A stretch of DNA of 64,000 nt from Struthidea cinerea (taxonomy: Eukaryota; Chordata; Aves; Passeriformes; Corcoracidae). Under the pieces are notes generated by a model that worked only from the letters and a program-made list of their open reading frames with translations, made no database searches and was not told the DNA's origin. The first letter of the stretch is position 1; each line of letters opens with the position of its first letter. A program made the position numbers and the translations under genes. The stretch is taken from contig VZTI01000412.1 in NCBI GenBank assembly GCA_013397865.1, positions 940,492-1,004,491 on the forward strand. Reading direction: 5' to 3'. Of the stretch, positions 39,241 to 50,306 are shown in pieces.

Positions 39241-42200
39241 AATCCGATTACCCCGTTACCTCACATCAATGCTCTCCCAGCCATCAGCCTCCAGCGTCCC
39301 TCCTTTCACCAGCACAGCCAACAACTGACAACTCCTCCCTGATAAACAAGCACCCACGCTGCCACCTCGGACCCCCACTCTTAACCCATCATTCCTGCTC
39401 AATGGCCCTTATTCAACAAGGTACTTTATTTTGTTTGTAGGAATCGGGGCACTAAACAACACAAAAATACTGTTTTGCTGGGGCTGTGATTCAAAGCTGC
39501 CCTTTCAGAGCTGCTGAGCTCTTGAGGCACGAACAATAAACATCCAAAAAAATATGGGAGCATCGTGTCCAGCCATACATAGATATTTATAACATGCTTG
39601 CACACATTTAATTTAATACAGTCACTGACATCTGTTATCTTTCATACTCTCCTTAACCCTTAAAAAAAAAATAAAACAATGTTTGGGGCTACTATGTCCA
39701 AAGGTCAATGTAAAGTGAACCCACATTTTACACAGCACCCTTATACTAAACTCATGTTGACAACCACTAAATTCTTTCTATTGCCTTGCACAGGAACTTG
39801 TTTTTTTAAAAGGCTTCCCCCCCTCTCCCTTTAAAACTGTAAGCATTTTAAAAGCTTGGCTAAACAATCCACCAGGTGTGAGAAAAGCCTTTTCTGTGCA
39901 AGCAGCTCTGTGTCAGAAAACCTACACTTTGTAATTAGATTAGCAAGCAAGGACTGAATAGCTCTGATCAAAACATCCCCCCTCTGCATATTGTTTATAG
40001 TGCATAACTGATAACTAAGCTTCTCTAGTCATGGTTAAAATCTACTTAAAAACAGGAGTCCTGTGCACTCTGGAATTTAAATGAAGAGGAAAAGAAAACA
40101 AAGTGCACATTCTTAAAAAGCTATATGTAATCACTTGGCTTTCCTGCTTAAATTAGGCTTGATTTGAAAATTTGTCATAAAACAAACCCTATGATTTAAC
40201 GGCAGCTCCTCATGAACCCATCACTTAAAACACAGCTAAGAAAGTTAAAGATGTAGTTTTTTACCTTAAAAACATTCTTCATGGTGAACTCAGGAAGAGA
40301 AGGAAGACAAACCTCTTGGCCACATGACCCCAGCACTGAGGGACATCCCAGATCCTTGTCACGAGAGCCAAAAACCCCTCAGTCCAGGAGGATGACTTGA
40401 CTTGTGTGTCTTTGTGGATTTTTTGCATGTGGCCAGACAATCTACTTTTGTACTGGAGACAGTTTCCCAAAGTAAAGAGCAAGTTTGAAATGTGCTGACT
40501 TCCTGTGCACACTAAAAGTGGGGTGATAAAGAGTTGCAGCACGTCAGAGACCACATCATCCCTACCTGTTCCTTCAAAGGAGAGGCCTACACTCACCTGG
40601 ATATGATGCTAAACGGAAAATAAGGTGCTCCCTAAACCTTCCGCACAAAGCTTACATATTTTTCTTGGAAATAGTGAGACTGTTTCCCAGCCCTGTTTCA
40701 TCTGCCCAGCATGCAAATATCCCAGTTTTGAATTTTGAACTCAGCCAGTCCAGTCTGATGTCAGTCCACTTCTGTACCGGGGGGCCTGGGACCAGATGCA
40801 AATCCTTGTACGTATCAATCTTTCCAAAGGGAGATCTCTGATTTCTGCCTCTTCCTGCTAAGGTCGGTACACCTCATAAATCCCATCATTATTTCATCCT
40901 TCTTAAAGCAGTCCTTTAAATATTAGTTCTGGACAACCAGAACTGAGACTGAAAAGCTGCCTTCTCTTTGGCTAGAGGACGCTGTGGAAATAGCAGAAGA
41001 TAACAAGAAGACATTCTCTGTTTTTGCTCTCGCAAACCTGGGGACAGTTGCCATGTACACAGCAGTGGATGGAAACTTTTCCGTGCTGTCCAGCCTGCTC
41101 CTACTTCTTCTATAAGTGCAGAAGCAGGGGAAAGGCCCAGACATGAATTGTCCTGGCACAGAAGTCCAGCCTCATTGCTTGAACCGCCCTGAGAGAGGCA
41201 GGGGTCATTGATCACAGTCAGCAGTGTAGTCCTGCCTCTACACATTCCCCCTGTTGATTTATTCATCTGTGGGAGCAGGAAACATTCACCAAAAAAGGAG
41301 GATAGAAAATTTTTTGTATAATACCATTAGGGAAAGTTAGAAAAAGGTTGATAGGTGAGGGACTAAACTTCCACTGAGGACCTAAGACAGAACAATTTAA
41401 AAGACGCTGGAGAAATACACCTTATCCTAGTACATCCATGAATCAGGAGGCTGCAAACATAGCTTACAGCTACATTAAATTCCTCTCTCCTGAGCTTTCT
41501 GGGTCTGATGAGTCACAGCCAGAGTATGGGTCCTCAAAAGGGCCTGTCCTGTGCCAGGACAAATGACCTTATCAGATTTCATCAAGTCAAACTTTAAATC
41601 TGCTAAATCCCACCTGATGTCCTTAAAGATCTTTCTAGAGACATAAAATTTGATGCTCTCCACCCTCTTATATTTTTAATGGAGAAGGAAAAACTGAGAG
41701 AAAAAAAAGACAAAAATCATGATGTGATGAGAGCCAAAAATGTGAAAGCAACCATTAAAACATATTTTTTGTCAAGTAGTTCTCATTGCTACAGGTGTGA
41801 CAAGAAACCTGAGAAAAGCTGTTTCATCTTATGAAGATCCTCTCCAAACACCCTGGCTGTCTCATTCTAAACTTCAGTTGTCTTTGGTATTTCCCCCTGC
41901 AGTACCAAAACACTCCTGACAAGGTCCTGAAAGGAAACAAGTACATTCAAATTCTTCTAGGGCTTAACCCCACCGCATTGAAATTACCAAGAGTTTTGCC
42001 CCTGACTTCAGCCCTGACAGAACAAGCAACATTCTCAGGCCAAAGGCATGGCGAAAAGCTTTTCTACAACTCTCTTTACATGCTCACACTCTCCTTAGTC
42101 CCAGAGATTTCCGTTTGCTTTCAGAAAGCTGAAGGCATAAACCGGCAACACGCTTCACCATGTATCTGTCCCGTCTCATGGCTGCTGGAACACAAGTAGG

Positions 42201-44919
42201 GCGTTTTCCTTCTGTTTGTCAGAAAGAAACATGATTCTCTGAGAAGGGATGTACTTCCAGCAGGTTGGGGAAGCTCATAGGAGAAAGGCCTTGGCTATTT
42301 CAAGAAAGATTCTCAAGGTCAAGGACCTCATCAGCTTTTCCCCATAATGAAGGAAGAGCCCTTCATCTCTGGACATCAGGAAGCTGCGCCGCTTGCGAAC
42401 CAAAGCCCGGAATAAGGGTGGTCCTGTTCTAGTCTCCAGGAAGAGCCAAGTGTTTTCTGAAGAGAACAACTCTTTCTCACAAGTGGAGATTCAGTGGAAA
42501 ATCTACTGGGTAGGCTTACCGACCCCTGAGAATCCTGAAGATATGTCCATGATGCCTAAGACTATGAAGCTGTTAATCCCTCGGGCATTATTGCTCTGTG
42601 GTTTTCTGTAGCTGAAGCACCTCACTTGCTAAAAGCATCCCCAAGAGACAACAGAAGCATGGCTATTTTCATTCATCTCACCTTCCATTTTACCCAAAGT
42701 GACTGGGAGCACAGCCCACCGACTATACGGACCTGTGCTTGCTAACTCATTTCTCACTGGTTCTATGGAGGCCAGTCGTGAGGGGCAGTTCGTCATTCTT
42801 CTGTCAGAGCTCCAGAGCTCAAACACACTCCGCATCAACATCTACAAGAATAGCTCAGTACTTCTGGAAACCAAGCATTCTATCTTTATTAAAGAGGTCC
42901 CCACATTTAGTCTCATCCTCTGTGGATGCAGGACAGTTTAGCAGCGCCTGACAGACATGAACATGGCTGTGATCAGGGCATGGTCTGTAACCGAACCATT
43001 TGACTGCAAACCCATTGCCTTAATGGACAAGGTCACAAATGCAGCACAAGAGAAGAACACTAAATGCCCAGGGAATCTGATGATCAAAAAACCTTGGAAT
43101 TCATGTTTTATTTTTTTAAGATATTCTCCCATTTCAATTGTGAGGCCATTAGAGTATCCCAACAAGGAAATTTTGCACTTGTGTTTACTAAAGAACTGTT
43201 ACACAGTATTTGAGTTTCTTTTCCTTCCTTATCACATGGCTTTGGGTCCCACCAAATGATGCGCAGGTTAATCCCTGTCAAAGGACCTTTCAGCACCTTC
43301 ACATAGAACTCAGAGAAAAAAACTCTCCCCACAACAGCTGTTTTCCCCACTGGATCATGACATCTGAAGGTATTTTCACCTAGAAGGAGTAAAGTGAGCC
43401 TCCCAGCCTCTCGCCATCCTTCTGGCTACCAGCACATAGCCTGGGGAAGACTTTCCATTGGGGAAAGTATTTCCAGGTACCTCAGCTCTCATCAGCATCT
43501 CTCTTCTGAGTCTCCCTCTTAAACCTTCCCAGAGAGACTTAAGCCCAAAGGAAGTGCAGCAGCAGCTGGCTGGCATGGAAGAATTCAAGGGATTGAGGGC
43601 TGATGCTCTAGAACTTTTAAGAAAAGGTGTACAAACAAGAGAAGGTCCTGGTTTTATCATACAGGCAGTTCAATAGTGATTCTGTACTTTTTCTGAGAGA
43701 CAGAGGTCCTTGTGTGATGTTCCAGCAGAAAGAGGGATAGAGAGCAGCCTTTAAATCCATTCTTGTGGCAGGCATCAAGGGAGTGCGTGGGCTCAAGGAC
43801 CCTCATTTCAAGGTGACAGCAAGCTCTCAGACTTGCTAAAATCCACCTCAGGACACATTCATTCTGCTGCTGAACTGTGCTGAGAGTCCTGTCCTCCAAA
43901 CAAAGTTGTCCTTTCAGTCATAGCCTGGAGAATGAGGAACAGGACTGGGTCTTAATGAGTGGAAAAGTCAGGGGATCTTCAAGTCCCAGCACTTAAAATT
44001 GACCTGCAGGGAGATTTCAGTGGATCAGTCAGCAGAGAAATTTGCCACTGTCATAAGCAAAGGATCACAACTTCAGTTTGCAGTGAGGAGGTAGGAGTAC
44101 TCTTGAGAAATTATCTGAAAGACAGAAGGATTTTTAATTTGTCTGACCTATTTGACCAACATGAGAAAAATACATTTTTGAGAAAATAAATGGGAAAGTT
44201 TCATGTTCTGTCATCCTCCACCTTTCATCTGCACAGTCTAATTTGGAAACCCTTGGTTCAGAGACCACAGCTGAAACAAGCAGGACCCTGTCCATCAACA
44301 TCTGAAATCCAAACTGCTTCTGTCCAATTCCCAGCAAGTTTCCACTGGGCCAAGTAATCATGGAATTGAGGCAGCAAATGAACCATCATATCGTGTTTTG
44401 CAAATCCTAGCTCTCCAAAATGTGCCAATCTTAGCTTGTGAAAGGAGCTGTTTTTCAGGAGTTTGTGTGGTTGTTTATTAGACAGATCAGTGGAGAAGAA
44501 AGAAGAGGGATTGTTCAACCTCAGATTATTTTTTTGAAACAAAGGTGGAGGTTGGGGAAAGCATAAAAGGACGAAATGGACAAAAATAATCAAATTTGGA
44601 AGAAAGGATGCAAATTAAACAGGCTTGGAAGGAGTTAGTAAAGCACAAGCAAGACACAGAGACTAAACTAAAGTTAATTACTTTTGACACGATCAGATCA
44701 TCTGGTTGCATTTCAGGCTGCGTGCACTCTGGGCTGGCCAGCATGAATGGCAAGGGAAAAGAAAGTAACTCTCCCCTCGAGGTCCCTTTGCCAAGTCTGG
44801 GCTGTGCGCTCTGTCCGAGATCCCTCTTTCTTTGCGCAGAGAGAGAGAGGGGGAGAGGAGAGAGAAACACAGTTAACCACCTGTCAGGGCTGAGGACACA
44901 ATAAGGCAGCCCCCAAAAG
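39241..44919. other. Gene-free upstream intergenic DNA, part 6
   Basis: There is a higher than usual density of 70-120-codon frames between 41800 and 44600 on both strands, without an intact product. A purine tract followed by TGTGTAGAGG occurs on the minus strand near 41240. No protein family was recognised. Confidence 0.55.
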
Positions 44920-45340
44920 AGCTTTTCATGCATGCGTAATATATTTGTTCAGCTATTCACTTAATGAAGCTGATAAATGTGATGCAAAACAATAGTCAAG
45001 TTAATCTATTTAGTAAAATGTTTTGAGACTCTCAGGCGATGTTAAGGAGGGTAGTGTGCTCGGGGACATTTTCATTTCAATACGCTCATCTCTCCCCTCT
45101 TAGGGGAGTTTCAAGCAACCTATGTGAATATAATTTCTTATAAATGTGTCTTTAATGGGTTTAATTCACCCTTGCCAGCTGTTTTTTTAGCTATTTTGTA
45201 AGAGCAAAACAAACGTGCCAGGCTTGGAAAGCTAGTTAAAATTAGTTTCGGTCACTGGGGCCAAGCTATATTTCCTGCAAACCATCTGCTTGATTGGCAC
45301 AATAGAAGGATTTTCAAGAAAAGGGGGGATCTAGAAGAGC
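44920..45340. promoter_or_regulatory. Candidate conserved noncoding block about 4 kb upstream of DBX1
   Basis: The sequence is AT-rich, free of repeats, and carries several TAAT cores (for example TTAATC and TTTAATGGG). A perfect 7-base inverted repeat CTCCCCT-CTT-AGGGGAG lies at 45092-45108. Its texture is like vertebrate developmental enhancers, but conservation could not be tested. Confidence 0.35.
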
Positions 45341-45534
45341 TTTGAACGAACCAACAGTTACTGTTCCTTGTGCTTGAATTCTAAAGGTGAAGACTTAGGT
45401 GTCTTAATACAGCCTCGCCCCCGCAGCCTCCATTCAAGCTGCCGGCGTGGTCGATGAGCATCGTTAGGGGGCTGGGACACAGCAGGGACGGAGCATCCCT
45501 CCCCCTCTCCCGCCGGCCCCTCTCCGGCGGAAAA

Positions 45535-46178
45535 NNNNNNNNNNNNNNNNNNNNNNNNNNNNNNNNNNNNNNNNNNNNNNNNNNNNNNNNNNNNNNNNNN
45601 NNNNNNNNNNNNNNNNNNNNNNNNNNNNNNNNNNNNNNNNNNNNNNNNNNNNNNNNNNNNNNNNNNNNNNNNNNNNNNNNNNNNNNNNNNNNNNNNNNNN
45701 NNNNNNNNNNNNNNNNNNNNNNNNNNNNNNNNNNNNNNNNNNNNNNNNNNNNNNNNNNNNNNNNNNNNNNNNNNNNNNNNNNNNNNNNNNNNNNNNNNNN
45801 NNNNNNNNNNNNNNNNNNNNNNNNNNNNNNNNNNNNNNNNNNNNNNNNNNNNNNNNNNNNNNNNNNNNNNNNNNNNNNNNNNNNNNNNNNNNNNNNNNNN
45901 NNNNNNNNNNNNNNNNNNNNNNNNNNNNNNNNNNNNNNNNNNNNNNNNNNNNNNNNNNNNNNNNNNNNNNNNNNNNNNNNNNNNNNNNNNNNNNNNNNNN
46001 NNNNNNNNNNNNNNNNNNNNNNNNNNNNNNNNNNNNNNNNNNNNNNNNNNNNNNNNNNNNNNNNNNNNNNNNNNNNNNNNNNNNNNNNNNNNNNNNNNNN
46101 NNNNNNNNNNNNNNNNNNNNNNNNNNNNNNNNNNNNNNNNNNNNNNNNNNNNNNNNNNNNNNNNNNNNNNNNNNNNNN
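45535..46178. other. Assembly gap (644 Ns)
   Basis: The gap starts right after a CpG-rich hairpin-forming sequence (CCGCCGG at 45510-45516 and CCGGCGG at 45524-45530). It ends at a T-run. Hard-to-sequence GC-rich DNA is the likely cause. Confidence 0.99.
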
Positions 46179-46689
46179 TTTTTTTTTTTTAACGTGACAA
46201 AGAAACTGAGTGACTTTTAAGAAATAAATTCGAAGATAACGACATTAAAATGAATGGCAGGAAGCACAAAACTGCCTGAGCATAGGTCAAACGGCATTAG
46301 TCACAGGTTTTATCCTGAGACATTAGAATTCCCTTTCTCTTAAATGATCACTGCCTTTGAAAAGAAACTTCCAAAGGAGATCACTTAAAATAAGATCCTT
46401 TCGTCTGATTTCTTGGTTTCTTATGGTCTATCTTCCCTTTCAATAGATGTCTAGTCCCTTTTGCCGTGGTGCTTAAGGAATTCTTTATGACTGTGCTCAG
46501 ACGCATCACAAGGAACCGGGTCCACGCGTGCCCCAGCATGCGTTTGACCCAACCTTCCAGAAAATGTCAGCCCCTCTTTTTTAAAACCAGAGAAATTAGC
46601 AGCAGTTGGTCTATAGTGAGACAAAATGCCCCCAATGTGTATGTAAAGAAAGGAGTAAATCATCTCAAAGGAAACGTATAATGACTGTA

Positions 46690-47070
46690 AAAAAGTAAGT
46701 GTTCTCGGAACAGCCCGGGCGGAGCTCACTCGGGAAACGCCGGGATCGGGGGGCGGCTGCGAGAGGGGCAGGGAGCAGGGGACAGAGATGGGACCAGGGG
46801 CTGGCGGGGCGCCAGGTAATTATTTTATTGGGAGAGCCCCGTTTGCTCTTTCCATTCGCTGCCGTCCCGCTCGCTTGCTAAATCACACCCTGAGAGCAGC
46901 GCTGCGCATAAACGGGGCTTGGGGTAACCCCGGAGCGCCCGAGGTGGGGGCGAGCGGAGAGCTGAGCCCGGAGCAGGGCGGGGCAGCCCCCGCTCCCCCC
47001 GGGCACCCCCGGCACGGCGGAGCCTGAACGGGGGCGGGGGGCAGGTGGCGGGGACCCGACCGCACCCCCG
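46690..47070. promoter_or_regulatory. Orphan CpG island about 2 kb upstream of DBX1
   Basis: This is a strongly GC-rich, CpG-dense block in an otherwise AT-rich flank, with no supported coding exon. The reading frames across it on both strands are the stop-poor frames expected of GC-rich DNA. It could be an alternative or divergent promoter, or a Polycomb recruitment island. It starts about 510 bases after the 644-base gap, before which the sequence is also CpG-rich, so the island may be larger. Confidence 0.55.
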
Positions 47071-47269
47071 AGCCCCCTGCGCTCTGCCCACGCCTTCCTT
47101 CTCCTTTTTCTTTACCTGCTAAGCACCAAGACCAACAAAACTGGGGAGCGGGGGAAAAACTGCGGCGAGGTTTTATTTCAAAGTGATGCTTTCGGACGGC
47201 GGACCTTCCAAGTCAGCCGTCTGCAGGTGCTCATCTGCTGGGGGCCGGCGAACAGCACCGGGAAAGCTT

Positions 47270-47480
47270 GTCAGGATCATACAATTTCCAGGGCTGATTC
47301 CGTCCTCTCTAATAAATAACTTTTTGATTTGAATCAAGGGAGAGGTTTAACAGACTTTCTTTCTTCCCTAATGTGATATAAATCGCAGATGCACTTTTAT
47401 TGAATGGTTAAAGCATCGACATGGAGATAATCAACACAAAACGTCCGGACAAAAACCATCGAGAGAAATAAAGCTGGTTA
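47270..47480. promoter_or_regulatory. Candidate proximal element with TTGATT-TG-AATCAA inverted site
   Basis: The inverted pair TTGATT/AATCAA at 47324-47337 lies in an AT-rich block 1.6 kb upstream of the DBX1 promoter, next to the orphan CpG island. TAAT and GATAA motifs surround it. Confidence 0.3.
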
Positions 47481-48793
47481 ATAAGATTTTTGGGAAAGCT
47501 TTGTGTTAAAAAGTAAAAAGGGAAAACAGCTGAAGGTGACAGTTAGTTCATGGTTAATAGGATAAAGGCTGCATGGTTGAGCTGCACACTTCTGCTTGCA
47601 AAGGTTCAGACACACCAAAGGACTGAATAGGGTGCTTTTAAAACATAGGACATTTAACACATCTGTTATAGTCTTTAACAGAGAAATCAGGTAAAACCAC
47701 TCTCAATAGTCGCTTTCATCACTCACCTCCAAAGGAAAATAACTCCGCTTGCGCCTATTTCCATATTTGCCACCACAAACAAAACCACTCTGCCAGAAAA
47801 ATCCCTATTTACTACTTTCCCGTTAGACGATGTCATTTGTCCCTCGCACCAAAGTTAGGGGACTCCGGGCTCTGTCGCACTGACTAATACACCTTCCGAA
47901 CTCCTGCACAAGCCCGCAGATAAAGAGCGAGATCAGGTGAATTTGGCTGCTTCGAGTCACCGACACCGACAAAGCCGAGAGTAGCTCAGACAACTTCAGC
48001 CAAAAGGGTCCAAACGCTACAAAATTGTCTTAATTTTCACAGCTGGAGGGGAGCGATTCCCTCTATTTTTAAAGTAGATAAGCTACAGAGAAGCAACAGA
48101 CTGAGAACCCGAAGGGTTGCTCTGGTCCCACAAAGCTGTCCAGATTTTTTGTGTGCCATACTCAGATTTTGTGGGAGCAGAGCTCTTACCGGCCACATCA
48201 AGGCTCACATTTCGGTCTGGGCAAACCTCTCGCCTGAACACAAGTACACGAGAATTTTACGAAGCTCGGATCTTGAAAGGAGAGGTTGACACCAGAAATA
48301 TGCCTTATTCCGGACCTTTGATGCGTAGATAGAAAACCAACCCCATCTACGCGCACTAATTCTGCCTCATACTAATAGCAGGAGCAGAATATGCTCAAAC
48401 CACGGTGGCATCCACTCTCCAAATGTGTTTCTCCCTCAACAGAGCTTAGTTCCACGTTTTCTAATTTGTATTTTCAAATCCACAAAACCCGTGCTTTTCT
48501 GAGAGCCCTCAGATAAGTTTATATGAATATTTATTGATTTATTTCCTAAACTCAGCAGGGGAGCGGCAAATAAATTTAGTGCTTTCTTTAAATAATTCCC
48601 TTTCTACGAGGCAAGATGTCATTCGAAACTTTTAAATAGGCATTTAATTAGCCTGTGTGTGTTGCCTCTGAACAAAACCCTGCTGGGAGCCTTTGGAGCG
48701 CTGTATTCCAAAGAGGCGGTCAATATGCAAAATTGATGACTACACTTTCTTTGTGGCGGGGCCATTGTGCCCCGGTTGCTTATGAAGTCTAAT
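47480..48793. other. DBX1 5' flank between CpG island and promoter
   Basis: This is AT-rich, repeat-free sequence with no coding exon. The last 300 bases carry dense motif content, including the inverted pair CTTTGGA (48691-48697) and TCCAAAG (48707-48713) and a TTTAATTAGC homeodomain-type site near 48645. Promoter-proximal control of DBX1 is the likely role. Confidence 0.5.
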
Positions 48794-48933
48794 CCAATCA
48801 TAAATTGCAGCCCCGGACCAATGGAGAAGCCGGGAGCTCGCCCTGAATGAAGCTCAAGTGGAGAACTTTGTTGAACCCCATTGTTGGGGCTGTCACTTTT
48901 GAAAGAGCCTCAGCGGGGCTGACCACTATAAAA
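48794..48933 (+). promoter_or_regulatory. DBX1: DBX1 core promoter: two CCAAT boxes and a TATA box
   Basis: TATAAAA lies at 48927-48933, about 150 bases before the start codon. CCAAT boxes lie at 48794-48798 and 48818-48822, about 105-130 bases upstream of the TATA box. Between them are two SOX-like sites, AACTTTGTT (48864-48872) and CCATTGTT (48878-48885). The second sits inside a short inverted repeat CCCCA/TGGGG. The expected initiation point is near 48957. Motif positions are read directly; function is inferred from spacing and from the gene downstream. Confidence 0.7.
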
Positions 48934-48999
48934 CCCATGGTCCAGGAGGAAGGGGCAGAGAGAACTCCGCCAGACTCGCTGGCTGGATCTTTACCAACC

Positions 49000-49720
49000 C
49001 AGGTTTGCAAAGCAGAAAACAAAAGCAAACAAACAAACAAGCAGGCGAGCGGCCCCAGCCCGGCTCCGCGGCCGGCCCCTGCGATGATGTTNCTCATCGC
49101 CCCGCCAGCCGTCTACCCCAGCCTCCTCCGGCCGACCCCCACCCTCACCTTGCCTCAGTCGCTGCAGTCGGCTTTTTCCAGCCATTCCAGCTTCCTGGTG
49201 GAAGATTTGATCCGGATCAGCAGGCCCACCAGTTACCTGCCCAGGACTGCCCCCCCGCCCAGCATGTCCCCCCCAACCTCGGCCGCCAGGACGGACTCGG
49301 GAACGCCGGAGCTCCCCAGCTCCGCCACCGCCGGCTCCAGGAGGATCTGTTCGCCGCAGACTTCCAGCAGCGACTCCACTTTCCTGAAGTTTGGAGTCAA
49401 CGCCATCCTCTCCTCCACGCCCCGAGCCGGTAAGCGGGGGACACCCCGAGCTCGCCGCCGGCCGCGGCTCCGGGCGCTGGGGACACACCGCCCGCAGGAG
49501 GGGCGTGCCGGGCGAGGGGCAGCGCAGGGAGCCGGGTTAGGAAAGGGAGGGAGGGTCTGTCCCGAGCTGCAGAGCCCTCCGGCATCGCTCGGATTTCGGG
49601 GGCGAGGGGCAGCGCTGCCCGCGGCCGGTCCCGCTCCGCCGCAGGACGGACGGGAGGAGCAGGCAGAGGGAGGGGTCCCAGAGACCAGGGGTTCCCCAGC
49701 CGTGTCTTCTGGCTGACCCT
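49000..49720. promoter_or_regulatory. DBX1: CpG island over DBX1 5' UTR, exon 1 and intron 1
   Basis: Dense CpG dinucleotides and high GC content run from the 5' UTR to about 49700, typical of developmental transcription factor genes that are Polycomb targets in non-expressing cells. The Polycomb link is known for the class and not visible here. Confidence 0.65.
49084..49429 (+). CDS. DBX1: DBX1 coding exon 1 (residues 1-115 plus one base)
   Basis: The ATG at 49084 opens with two methionines, followed by a proline/leucine-rich N-terminus. This matches vertebrate DBX1 as I know it (YPSLLRPTPTLTLPQSLQS, then FLVEDLIRI at residues 37-45). FLVEDLI resembles an engrailed-homology-1 Groucho-binding motif and fits the known repressor role. 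The segment FLKFGVNAILSS near the exon end is also a DBX1 signature. The exon ends at the donor GTAAGC (49430), leaving phase 1. Base 49092, in codon 3, is N; mammalian DBX1 carries two extra residues just there, so a few bases may be missing. The frame stays open upstream to 48847, but that stretch crosses the TATA box, so the ATG pair at 49084 is the sensible start. Confidence 0.93.
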
Positions 49721-49923
49721 GTCCTCACGGGTGCCGCTTTGCTGGCAAAACCAGCAAAAGTGCCACTTTTCCTCGGCCGTTCCGAGTTCAGTCTGGCTCT
49801 TTTACTTTTTCTAAAAGCACCACAGCGTTGGTCTCCAGACCAAGCGACAGAACCCAGCCTTGCCGTCGGTCGAGTCCAACCGGTGGCTACCCTCCGTTTA
49901 ATTTGATTTTATTTATTTACTAG
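49430..49923 (+). other. DBX1: DBX1 intron 1 (CpG-rich)
   Basis: This is a 494-base intron with donor GTAAGC and acceptor TTTACTAG. Its first 300 bases continue the CpG island of exon 1. No additional exon is supported, although exon 1 reads on without a stop to 49716. Confidence 0.85.
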
Positions 49924-50025
49924 AAACCTCGCCTGCGTTGCTTCAGAGCCTCCCGCCAAAGACTTTCTCCTTTCCGTACTTTGAAGGATCCTTCCAGCCC
50001 TTTCTCAGATCTTCCTATTTCCCAG
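49924..50025 (+). CDS. DBX1: DBX1 coding exon 2 (residues 116-149 plus one base)
   Basis: The acceptor TAG at 49921-49923 and donor GTAGGT at 50026 bound a 102-base exon. Joined to exon 1 it reads ETSPALLQSLPPKTFSF, then PYFEGSFQPFLRSSYFP. This is the conserved stretch between the N-terminal repressor region and the homeodomain in DBX1. Phase is 1 at both ends, so skipping this exon would keep the frame and remove 34 residues. Confidence 0.93.
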
Positions 50026-50306
50026 GTAGGTGTTTAAAAGTGTCCCCGTGTGCGGGCGGGACCCTCTGCCGGCACTGCCCGCTGGTATCTGCCGTCCCTC
50101 CGTTCCCCCCGGCGGGGTTATGCCGCAGTTCAGAGGTTGGAGGGAGTACAACATTCAAGCATCAGTCGCGCCAATTTGCTGCCCGATTTAGCACAGGCAG
50201 TGACTGCCTGACATTCCCTGCCCGCTCCTCCCGCTGATCCGCAAATTAGCCGGGATTGTCACGGTCCCGAGGCGAGGCGGGTCCCCCTCCCTCTCTCCCT
50301 CCCTCN

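Noticed and set aside
45454..46197. 247-codon frame over the N gap
   Set aside because: Almost all of it is undetermined sequence.
48847..49083. In-frame upstream extension of DBX1 from an ATG at 48847
   Set aside because: It would place coding sequence across the CCAAT/TATA promoter and add about 79 residues with no match to DBX1. The MM start at 49084 matches the family.
49430..49716. Read-through of exon 1 into intron 1
   Set aside because: A clear GTAAGC donor is present and exon 2 joins in frame to give known DBX1 sequence; the open frame is a by-product of high GC.
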